A stretch of DNA of 9,325 bases from positions 1-9,325 of the forward strand of contig JAGAUM010000076.1 of assembly GCA_017620795.1 (NCBI GenBank). The letters are read 5' to 3'. Below, piece by piece: positions 1 to 5,907 of this stretch. The notes beneath the pieces are model-generated. The model was not told where the DNA came from, ran no database searches, and worked only from the letters and a program-made list of their open reading frames with translations. Source of the stretch: Clostridia bacterium (lineage in GTDB: Bacteria; Bacillota; Clostridia; RGIG8785). The position numbers and the translations under genes are program-made. Positions within the stretch are counted from its first letter, which is position 1; every line of letters starts with the position of its first letter.

Positions 1-2
1 AT

Positions 3-74
3 ACCGCTGCCGAGCAGACGACCCGATTAGACCGCATCGAAAAAGCCCTCTTCGGGGCAGAAGGGGGACGGTGA
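3..74 (+). CDS. C-terminal end of an unidentified phage gene (partial)
   Basis: An open frame enters from the left edge and ends at TGA 72-74. Only 23 residues are visible, ending in LDRIEKALFGAEGGR, which is charged and probably helical. The gene cannot be identified. The stop lies 4 bases before the next start codon, on the same strand, as expected for an operon of virion genes. In short-tailed phages the genes just before the connector usually encode the coat protein or a capsid accessory protein, but nothing in these residues decides between those options. Confidence 0.6.
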   Translation, partial: TAAEQTTRLDRIEKALFGAEGGR

Positions 75-78
75 TTGT

Positions 79-561
79 ATGCAAGAAATCATTAAGCAAG
101 TCGACACGCGCATCCCTAATCAAGTTCCCGAAGCCCAAAAGCTTTTATGGCTTTCGGAACTGGAGGGGCGCATTTGTTGGGACCTGAAAAAGGACTATGC
201 AGAATATACCTTCACTGTTGGAGCGGACGGAGCATACACCCTCCCTTGCCCGGAGGAGCAGGTGGAGTGGGTATTTTATAACGGTCAAAACATCCCCAAG
301 CCTTACTGCTATACAAAAATGGGGGACTATCGTGTCCTCTATCGCACCTTGCCTCAAAGTACAGATGCAACCACTCTTCCGTCGGGGCATCCTTGTTTTG
401 GGATTTATGAGGAGTATTTGTGCATGCAGCTTGCCAAGCACCTCTGCGATACCGAGCGTTACCGTCTGGCAGAGTCGGCATTCAACCGCCTGTGGACCGA
501 GCTAACCCTGCACTTTAAACAGACCGCGCCTCAAACGCCCTTAAAAGTAAGGGGGTTGTGA
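79..561 (+). CDS. Phage head-tail connector-like protein
   Basis: The 160-residue product has a predominantly helical N-terminal part (residues 1-39, with KLLWLSELEGRICWDLKKDY), a strand-rich middle (about 43-100) and a second helical part (about 108-150, GIYEEYLCMQLAKHL then AESAFNRLWTEL). Helices flanking a beta insertion, together with this size, resemble the connector/adaptor proteins that sit below the portal in tailed phages, such as HK97 gp6, P22 gp4 and T7 gp11; the match is by pattern, not by search. It directly precedes the stopper-like gene, one base apart, which is the order seen in short-tailed phages (connector then plug). The start is supported by an AAGGGGG-type ribosome binding site about 11 bases upstream. 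No signal peptide or membrane segment is present. Its role as a neck component is inferred. Confidence 0.6.
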   Translation: MQEIIKQVDTRIPNQVPEAQKLLWLSELEGRICWDLKKDYAEYTFTVGADGAYTLPCPEEQVEWVFYNGQNIPKPYCYTKMGDYRVLYRTLPQSTDATTLPSGHPCFGIYEEYLCMQLAKHLCDTERYRLAESAFNRLWTELTLHFKQTAPQTPLKVRGL

Positions 562-562
562 T

Positions 563-2071
563 ATGGCAGAACATCTTTTGGACCTCCAACGCTTCGGGGG
601 CTTGAACTTCGGTCCCCAGGTAAGCCCTCAGGAATGTGGAATTTGCATCAATCTGGACGATACCAACGCCCCTGCCTTACGCTCCGCCTATGGTTTTGAG
701 CTCTGCCCTTTGACAGGAGAAGGTACTTTTCAGGGCGCATGGGTAGAGGACGGAGAGATTCGGGCAACAGTCTGGGAGAACAGCCTTGTTTTTGAGGAGG
801 AATCCTACCCCCTAACCGCTTGCAATCTTCCCCGTCGGTTTTTGCGAATTTCCCGCTCTGCAGTGTTGATTCTGCCCGACTGTTATCTACTTTTCCCTGA
901 AGCGAAGCGCGTCCGCCCTTTTGACAACTGCTTTACCTCCAAAGGGGTTGCAGAAAGTGTTATCGGTGACGGGGTGCGGGTTTTATTGGACCAAAAACCA
1001 CAGACCGCCTTTTCGGGCAAGGTTTATGTCAGTGGCTTAAACCATAGCTATTATGACGAGGAAACCAACCCCAACGCAAAACTCTTATGGTTCGAAGTCA
1101 CCAACGTAGAAAACCTTGCCAATGGCAAGTGTCGTCTAAGCCTTGTTGCCCAGTTTCGTACTGAGGATGGGTCCTTGGGGTATGTTGACACTGCTACCAC
1201 ACGAGACTTCACCATCCGTCAGGTTCTGCCCGAGCTGACCGACGCCGTAGTCTGTCGCAACCGACTTTGGGGCGTTGCAGGGAAGAAACTGGTGGCAAGC
1301 AAACTGGGTGACCCCATGGTTTTCGACGATTTTTCAGGGCTGTCCACCGACAGTTTTGAACTACCTATGGAGCAACCCTTAACCGCCGTTTCCCATTTCG
1401 GGGAGCGGGTGGTCTTTATGAGCAAGACCGCGCTTTATGAGCTTTATGGTGACCGGCCGTCCAATTATCAGGTCTCTGCTCCGAAGGTGGGCGGATGCCA
1501 CTATCCCGAATCGGTCTGTGCTGCGGACGGGTACCTGCTCTATGCCGATGGGGAGCATCTCTACCGCTATGGGGGCAGTAACCCCCAGTCGATTACGGCG
1601 TCTTTGGAATTTCCGCGTTGGTCTCATGTCTTTGGGGTGTCGGACGGAAACACCTGCCTTTTCGGTCTGGACGGACGGCTCTTTCGCTACCGTCCCTCGG
1701 GAAACCGATTTTTCGAGTTACCCTTTTCGGCAACGGGTGGACTGGAAGCGGAGGGGGAACGCTACTTTTTCAACACCTCAAGCTTGGTGCGCCTGACCCG
1801 TACCCGCTCTCAAGCGCCCTATCACTATCGCTCGGGCTGGTGCAGTCTGGGCACCCTTGCACCAAAGGAACTGCTCTTGTACTTGGACGGTGCCCGCCCA
1901 CAGGTGTCTTTGGTGACCAAGCAGGAAACCCGACCTTTAACTGCCATGGAAGACCGTGGTGACGGCATCCTGCGCTTGCCTTTCCCTGCAGACTTAAAGG
2001 GAAGGATTTTTGCCATCGACCTCCAAGGGGTCGGGGATGCCTGCCTTCATCGGATTACCGTAAGGGGGTGA
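563..2071 (+). CDS. Phage stopper / packaged-DNA stabilisation-like protein (probable beta-propeller)
   Basis: The 502-residue product is rich in short strands and turns, with repeated aromatic blades such as LLYADGEHLYRYGG and TCLFGLDGRLFRYRPSG, suggesting a beta-propeller-like fold. Residues about 229-303 (NRLWGVAG, then SKLGDPMVFDDFSGLSTDSF, then YGDRPSNYQV) are the most family-like stretch: LGDP...GLSTDS...YGD.PSN.QV is a pattern I associate with phage neck/hub proteins annotated in Clostridia prophages. P22 gp10, the plug that retains packaged DNA, is of similar size (about 470 residues) and sits in the same position after the connector. The start has AAGGGGG at 549-555, inside the end of the previous gene, 7 bases ahead of ATG. 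It follows the connector by one base, so the two are probably co-translated. The function is inferred from fold pattern and gene order; a tail tube or receptor-binding role is less likely but not excluded. Confidence 0.55.
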   Translation: MAEHLLDLQRFGGLNFGPQVSPQECGICINLDDTNAPALRSAYGFELCPLTGEGTFQGAWVEDGEIRATVWENSLVFEEESYPLTACNLPRRFLRISRSAVLILPDCYLLFPEAKRVRPFDNCFTSKGVAESVIGDGVRVLLDQKPQTAFSGKVYVSGLNHSYYDEETNPNAKLLWFEVTNVENLANGKCRLSLVAQFRTEDGSLGYVDTATTRDFTIRQVLPELTDAVVCRNRLWGVAGKKLVASKLGDPMVFDDFSGLSTDSFELPMEQPLTAVSHFGERVVFMSKTALYELYGDRPSNYQVSAPKVGGCHYPESVCAADGYLLYADGEHLYRYGGSNPQSITASLEFPRWSHVFGVSDGNTCLFGLDGRLFRYRPSGNRFFELPFSATGGLEAEGERYFFNTSSLVRLTRTRSQAPYHYRSGWCSLGTLAPKELLLYLDGARPQVSLVTKQETRPLTAMEDRGDGILRLPFPADLKGRIFAIDLQGVGDACLHRITVRG

Positions 2072-2075
2072 GGGA

Positions 2076-2222
2076 ATGGTAGCGGATTTTGAAATTGTCA
2101 GCGCCGTAGAGGAGTCGGAGCTGACTTTGGCTTATGTGTATGAACGGCTCGTTGCCGTTCAACGCACCTTGGAATATTTAATCAACCGATTGGATTTGGA
2201 GGAAACCGATGCAACGATATAA
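2076..2222 (+). CDS. 48-residue helical mini-protein
   Basis: ATG 2076 opens a 48-codon frame ending at TAA 2220-2222. It starts 5 bases after the stop of the stopper-like gene, with an AAGGGGGTGAGGGA ribosome binding region directly upstream, and it overlaps the next gene by 14 bases. It fills the only gap between the two large virion genes, which supports it being real. The sequence is acidic and helix-prone, with heptad-like leucine/valine spacing (for example RLVAVQRTLEYLINRLDLEE), suggesting a small coiled coil. It has no signal peptide or membrane segment. The family is not recognised; a small structural or assembly factor is a guess from position only. Confidence 0.6.
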   Translation: MVADFEIVSAVEESELTLAYVYERLVAVQRTLEYLINRLDLEETDATI

Positions 2223-3675
2223 AATCAGAACCTTGGGCAAGAAGTACGGGCTTTTAGACGACGACCTTTACTCCTATGACCCCAAAACCAAGGCCGTAAG
2301 CTATGACGGCCGTCTGCTCACCATCGCGGATGACGAGGTGGGCGGCGTTTCTTACAAGAACAGTGAAAAGGACTTTTTAGAAGATGTCCGCGACTGGCAC
2401 AAGTCAGGCGGGGACGAGCTGGTTGCCGTCCGCGACTATGTGGCGACCAACGGCAGTAAAAACGGTCGCAACGCTCCCAAAGTGGATTTCGAGTCTAAAG
2501 AGGGCAACGTCTTAATTGGCGGTAGTACCTTAAAGCCCAGCATTATCAGTGAGGACGGCAGAGCCTATGCCCCCAAGAGTCAGGTGGATGCCCTGCTTTC
2601 GTCCATGACCCCTCAAAAAGAGGAGTATCGCTCTGCCTATGCCGATGCCATCGACCGTGCCGAAACCCGACTCAGCAACCGTGAGTTTCGCTATAACCCC
2701 GAAACCGACCCTGCTTATCAGGCACTGAAAAAGCAGTACCAACGGGAAGGGAATCGGGCACTGGCAGACACGACGGGGCAGATGGCGGCACTGACCGGTG
2801 GACGCATCAGCTCCGCCGCTGTTACCGCAGGGGCGCAAGCACGGATGCAGTTTGCCGAAAAGCTGACCGACAGCATCCCAACCTTGATGAATCAGGCATA
2901 TCAACGCTATGCCGACGCCACCGAGGGTGAGGAGCGCGCTTTAAACCGCTTAATCGAGCGTGAAGAGGAAAACTATGCCCGTTATCAGGACTACTTAAAG
3001 CAGTTCAATACCGAGACGAAAAACGCCAATGACTCGGATGAGTACCGTGAGGAGCAAACCGCCCGTGAAACGGAGCATCAGCTGGACAAGATTTCCTTGG
3101 ACCAGAAAACGGCAGAGACCTATCAGCAAAAGGCATTGATTCGTGGCTACTATACCCCCGAGGAGGCGGCATACTTTGGTATTCCTGCCGATACCCTGCC
3201 TTGGGCAATGGAGATTCAGCGTGTGGCGGACATGTCCCAGCAGGAGTTTGATGCATACCTTAAAAAAGCGGAGCTGGACGCTGCCACCGAAAAAGAGCTG
3301 ATTCTCTTCCGTGAGGAGTCGGCAAAACGGGAGGCGTCTTACAAAGCTGCTGTCAGTAAGACGGGGAGCAAAGCTTCTACCAAAACCGCTGATGGGGAGG
3401 AGCTGATTAGCAGCCGCGAGGCGAAAAACCGCTTAAACCTTTACATGATGGGCGATGCCGAAGCAGGCAAGCCTGCACTGGAAGCTATCCGAAGCGCCAT
3501 CCGCAATGATTATTCCACGCTGTTGGATATGGGTGTCCGCTATGGCATGACCCACGAAGAAACCAAAAAGTTTCTGGACGATACCTACTCCGCTGTCCAC
3601 GCACAACTGTTGAAAGAATCGGGGAAGGGTGACGATTCTTGGCTGCTTTATGGCGGTCTCCAATGGAAAAACTGA
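2209..3675 (+). CDS. Probable internal/ejected virion protein, helix-rich
   Basis: The 488-residue, highly charged product is dominated by long helices. Residues about 160-235 contain YNPETDPAYQALKKQY, then an REGNRALADTTGQMAALTGG segment, then DSIPTLMNQAYQRY; this Ala/Gly/Gln-rich block recurs, in my recollection, in uncharacterised Clostridia prophage proteins encoded after the neck genes. Residues about 235-310 and 345-385 are coiled-coil-like. The N-terminal 100 residues look like a smaller separate domain. No signal peptide is present. In P22-like phages the proteins carried inside the capsid and ejected into the cell (gp7, gp20, gp16) are helix-rich and encoded after the plug protein, so an ejection role is the best inference; a tail or scaffold role is possible. 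GGAGG at 2198-2202, six bases before ATG, supports the start. The 3' end overlaps the holin gene. Confidence 0.5.
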   Translation: MQRYKIRTLGKKYGLLDDDLYSYDPKTKAVSYDGRLLTIADDEVGGVSYKNSEKDFLEDVRDWHKSGGDELVAVRDYVATNGSKNGRNAPKVDFESKEGNVLIGGSTLKPSIISEDGRAYAPKSQVDALLSSMTPQKEEYRSAYADAIDRAETRLSNREFRYNPETDPAYQALKKQYQREGNRALADTTGQMAALTGGRISSAAVTAGAQARMQFAEKLTDSIPTLMNQAYQRYADATEGEERALNRLIEREEENYARYQDYLKQFNTETKNANDSDEYREEQTARETEHQLDKISLDQKTAETYQQKALIRGYYTPEEAAYFGIPADTLPWAMEIQRVADMSQQEFDAYLKKAELDAATEKELILFREESAKREASYKAAVSKTGSKASTKTADGEELISSREAKNRLNLYMMGDAEAGKPALEAIRSAIRNDYSTLLDMGVRYGMTHEETKKFLDDTYSAVHAQLLKESGKGDDSWLLYGGLQWKN

Positions 3676-4097
3676 CCTTAAAGCTGTCGGCTGTCCTGGC
3701 AGGAAGTCTTTTGGACTTCCTGCTGGGCGGTCTCAATCAGTGGTTGTTGATGCTCTGTATTTTAATGACCGTGGACTACCTGACAGGGGTAGCGGCTGCC
3801 TATACCCAAGGCAACCTCTGCTCCTCTCGCGGAATTGCAGGCATCTTTAAAAAGGCAGGCTATATCGCCGCTGTGCTGGTCAGCTACTGCCTCGACTTCT
3901 GTGCTACCGAAGCAGGGGTTACGCTGCCCCACGGCGCCTTTGGCTTGTCGGTCACCATCTGGCTCATCGCTACCGAACTATTGTCGGTGACCGAAAACTT
4001 AGGCACCTTGGGCGTGCCCTTGCCCCACTTTCTGCTTCGAGCCCTGTCTTTGTTTAAGGAGGAACAAGATGACCATCACGACGAAACACATCGCTAA
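3663..4097 (+). CDS. Phage holin (holin_4 / toxin-secretion holin type)
   Basis: The 144-residue membrane protein has hydrophobic segments at about residues 8-22, 26-46, 64-80 and 92-110. Family-like features are the VDYLTGVAAAY segment, a basic GIAGIFKKAGY loop, and ATELLSVTENLGTLGVPLP followed by a charged, histidine-rich tail (KEEQDDHHDETHR). This matches the small holins of Firmicutes phages that open the cytoplasmic membrane at the end of infection and release the endolysin. It overlaps the upstream virion gene by 13 bases and the amidase by 29 bases, the usual holin-endolysin layout. ATG 3663 is chosen because families of this type start just before the first hydrophobic helix. An in-frame TTG at 3639 would add eight residues (MAALWRSP) and has a better purine-rich site upstream (GGGGAAGGGTGA at 3621-3632), so a longer form cannot be excluded. 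Confidence 0.85.
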   Translation: MEKLTLKLSAVLAGSLLDFLLGGLNQWLLMLCILMTVDYLTGVAAAYTQGNLCSSRGIAGIFKKAGYIAAVLVSYCLDFCATEAGVTLPHGAFGLSVTIWLIATELLSVTENLGTLGVPLPHFLLRALSLFKEEQDDHHDETHR

Positions 4098-4695
4098 AAA
4101 CTACGACGCTAAAAGCCCCTTTACACCAGAGTTTATCATTATCCACGAAACGGCAAACCGCTCCCACGGCGCCAATGCTCAAGCCCATTACGCCTATTGG
4201 AATCGGGACGCTTCCGCCCGTGCCTCGGCTCACTTCGTGGTGGACGATCGCGAAATCTTAAACATGGTCCCTCTGACTTGCGTGGCTTGGCATATCGGGG
4301 ACGGGGGTGCGAAGAACCCCATCAACAACCAAAACGCCATCGGGATTGAAATCTGCGTCAATGCCGACGGAGATTACACCCGCGCCGTGAAAAACGCGCT
4401 GATGCTGACCCGTTACTTAATGCGTACGTATCGGATTCCTGCCGCCAATGTGCTCCGCCATTACGATGTCAGTGGCAAGCACTGTCCTGCCACCATGCTG
4501 GACACCCCTGCGTTATGGACTGCCTTTAAGGCATCCTTGCACGCCGATCCGTTACTCTTTTTGGGGGACACAGTCTCTCACCTTCCCACCAGGCTTTGGG
4601 ACAACACCACTTATGTTCCGCTTCGTGCCCTCTGCGAAACCTTAGGTCATACTGTCTTGTGGGATGCCGACAGCGGCAGCGTCACCGTGGAGTGA
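4069..4695 (+). CDS. Phage endolysin, N-acetylmuramoyl-L-alanine amidase (Amidase_2 type)
   Basis: The 208-residue enzyme is predicted to cut the bond between N-acetylmuramic acid and L-alanine in peptidoglycan, releasing virions after the holin opens the membrane. The Amidase_2 core spans residues about 18-155. The expected zinc ligands are visible: His26 in FIIIHETAN, His131 in LRHYDVSGKHCP and Cys139 in the same motif, with Lys137 in the usual assisting position. SAHFVVDD, AWHIGDG and AIGIEICVN are further core motifs. Residues about 165-208, including TTYVPLRALCETLGHTVLWD, resemble the copper-amine-oxidase N-terminal-like domain often attached to Clostridia cell-wall enzymes, probably a wall-binding module, here short. 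There is no signal peptide, as is normal for a holin-dependent endolysin. AAGGAGGA at 4056-4063 supports the start. The stop lies 2 bases before the toxin gene. Confidence 0.92.
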   Translation: MTITTKHIAKNYDAKSPFTPEFIIIHETANRSHGANAQAHYAYWNRDASARASAHFVVDDREILNMVPLTCVAWHIGDGGAKNPINNQNAIGIEICVNADGDYTRAVKNALMLTRYLMRTYRIPAANVLRHYDVSGKHCPATMLDTPALWTAFKASLHADPLLFLGDTVSHLPTRLWDNTTYVPLRALCETLGHTVLWDADSGSVTVE

Positions 4696-4697
4696 AC

Positions 4698-5225
4698 ATG
4701 ATACGCGGAAAAAGTACACGATTCAAAAGATGGTATGCACTTACAGACGGCAAAATATGCTTGCCATGTAAGAATCAAAATGGTACAATATATAAAATAG
4801 ATGAAGCGGCAGACCCTCATCCACCGCTTCACGAACATTGTCGTTGTACCATCGAGGCAATGGATACTCTATTGGCAGGTTATGCTACTCAAAATGGGGA
4901 GCAGGGTGCAGATTACCTTTTGATAAGATATGGGATGTTGCCGAATTATTACATCTCAAGAACGAGAGCTGAAAACTTAGGTTGGAAACCAGGCAAAAAT
5001 CTTTCGGAATTCGCACTCGGGAAAATGCTGACAAAAGGGGTATATAGAAATGAGAATGGCAAGTTACCCAAAAAAGATGGACGTATCTGGTATGAAGCAG
5101 ATATCAATTACACGAAGGGGAAAAGAAACGCTGAGAGAATCTTATTCTCCAATGATGGTTTGGTGTTTGTAACCTACGACCATTATGATACATTTGTTGA
5201 AATTGTTAAGGAGGGGATACTGTGA
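4698..5225 (+). CDS. MuF-motif / barnase-type ribonuclease toxin
   Basis: The 175-residue product has two parts. Residues about 10-52 carry Cys21 and Cys24 (DGKICLPCKNQNGTIYKIDE) and then PPLHEHCRC (His45, Cys48, Cys50), the presumed metal-binding motif found at the end of MuF/SPP1 gp7-type phage minor head proteins. Residues about 70-172 align with barnase: ADYL...LPNYYIS...LGW...GKLPKKDGR...YEADINYTKGKRNAERILF...YDHYDTF. Barnase Glu73, Arg83, Arg87 and His102 correspond to Glu133, Arg143, Arg147 and His162 at a constant offset, and barnase Lys27 is Arg88, so an active RNase is expected. There is no secretion signal, unlike barnase itself, so delivery with the virion or release at lysis is inferred. 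The start at ATG 4698 has GGAG at 4689-4692; a longer frame to 4596 would run through the amidase gene and is rejected. The gene is visibly more A+T-rich than its upstream neighbours, suggesting recent acquisition. The barstar gene follows with a 4-base overlap. Confidence 0.9.
   Translation: MIRGKSTRFKRWYALTDGKICLPCKNQNGTIYKIDEAADPHPPLHEHCRCTIEAMDTLLAGYATQNGEQGADYLLIRYGMLPNYYISRTRAENLGWKPGKNLSEFALGKMLTKGVYRNENGKLPKKDGRIWYEADINYTKGKRNAERILFSNDGLVFVTYDHYDTFVEIVKEGIL
4761..4789 (+). promoter_or_regulatory. Candidate internal promoter for the immunity gene
   Basis: Inside the toxin coding sequence, TTGCCA (4761-4766) and TACAAT (4784-4789) are separated by exactly 17 bases, and TGG directly before the -10 box fits the extended -10 pattern (TGn). 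A transcript would begin near 4796 and include the immunity gene but not the toxin start. The gene is A+T-rich, so a chance match is possible. Confidence 0.4.
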
Positions 5226-5833
5226 GAATAAAGATTCTTCTCTTTGAGCAGTGCAAAACCAAAGAGGATATTCAGCAACTGGTAAAGGCTGGCACCGATT
5301 GGATTCGGACCTACCCGGGAGAACGATTGCATATTCAATTGGCATACCTTGAAAATCTTCCCGAAACATTGATACCCGATGCTAGGGAAGTGGTACTATT
5401 TTTTAACGATTTGACCGAAACGGCAGAGAACGTTACGGTTGAAATTGTCAAAAGGAAAGAAGCGTATCAACATTTGGATTTCTATTATGACGAAAAGTGG
5501 GAACTGGATTATCATGAAATTAAAACGGTTCCCATGGAAATCAACGGCAAGCGGGTTGATGTATTGACATTGGATGTGACTCATTGCAAGACCTGGTGGG
5601 AATTACATACCGTTTTAAAAGAAACCTTTGGGTTTCCTAATTATTACGGCAAGAACTCAGATGCACTTTGGGATTTGCTAACACCCTATATCGTTGATTG
5701 CTTGCATATCAGAATTAAAGGATTAAAGCATCTACCCAAAGATTTGTTGGAGATTGAAATCCCTAAAATCTTATCGGTCTTTGACGATGTCCACCGCGAG
5801 CAGCCTAGCATGACCTTTGAAATTGTTGATTAA
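5222..5833 (+). CDS. Barstar-domain immunity protein with N-terminal extension
   Basis: The 203-residue product ends in a barstar-family domain (about residues 104-203), which inhibits barnase-type RNases by covering the active site. The stretch GFPNYYGKNSDALWDLLT matches the barstar binding helix; barstar Tyr29, Asp35, Trp38 and Asp39 correspond to Tyr141, Asp147, Trp150 and Asp151. Barstar itself is about 90 residues, so the first 100 or so residues are extra. They contain predicted strands (EVVLFFNDL, VTVEIVKRKE) and an acidic, aromatic patch (LDFYYDEKWELDYHEI); I do not recognise this part. The gene starts with GTG at 5222, sharing GTGA with the toxin stop, and has a strong AAGGAGGGG site at 5208-5216, stronger than that of the toxin, consistent with ample immunity protein. 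Composition matches the toxin gene, so the two probably arrived together. The protein is expected in the cytoplasm. Confidence 0.9.
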   Translation: MRIKILLFEQCKTKEDIQQLVKAGTDWIRTYPGERLHIQLAYLENLPETLIPDAREVVLFFNDLTETAENVTVEIVKRKEAYQHLDFYYDEKWELDYHEIKTVPMEINGKRVDVLTLDVTHCKTWWELHTVLKETFGFPNYYGKNSDALWDLLTPYIVDCLHIRIKGLKHLPKDLLEIEIPKILSVFDDVHREQPSMTFEIVD

Positions 5834-5834
5834 G

Positions 5835-5861
5835 AAAAGTCCGCCTTGTGCGGACTTTTTT
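5835..5861 (+). terminator. Intrinsic terminator after the toxin-immunity operon
   Basis: AAAAGTCCGC (5835-5844) pairs perfectly with GCGGACTTTT (5850-5859) around the loop CTTGT, and the run of T continues to 5861. It starts two bases after the immunity stop codon and would end the phage late transcript. Confidence 0.92.
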
Positions 5862-5872
5862 AAATGTAAATC

Positions 5873-5901
5873 TTGACAATCTTACAAAGAAGGAGTATAA
5901 T
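5873..5901 (+). promoter_or_regulatory. Consensus sigma-A promoter of the small RNA
   Basis: TTGACA (5873-5878) and TATAAT (5896-5901) both match the housekeeping consensus exactly and are separated by the ideal 17 bases. Transcription would start near 5908, just where the first RNA hairpin begins. This is the strongest promoter in the window and suggests abundant, possibly constitutive, expression. Confidence 0.9.
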
Positions 5902-5907
5902 AGCCTT

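Noticed and set aside
1437..1962. Overlapping + strand frames of 114-119 codons
   Set aside because: They lie inside the stopper-like gene in other frames and show no protein-like motifs or start signals.
4596..4697. Possible longer start for the toxin
   Set aside because: The extra 34 codons overlap the amidase in another frame and give an arginine/cysteine-rich sequence unlike any domain; ATG 4698 has a ribosome binding site and immediately precedes the cysteine/histidine motif.
4861..5225. Internal start giving a barnase-only product (ATG 4861)
   Set aside because: GAGG lies only two bases before this ATG, too close for efficient initiation, so there is no good support for a separate short toxin.
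5142..5584. Minus-strand frames opposite the toxin and immunity genes, considered as an antisense gene
   Set aside because: They are short, have no clear ribosome binding site, and are fully explained by the coding genes on the + strand.
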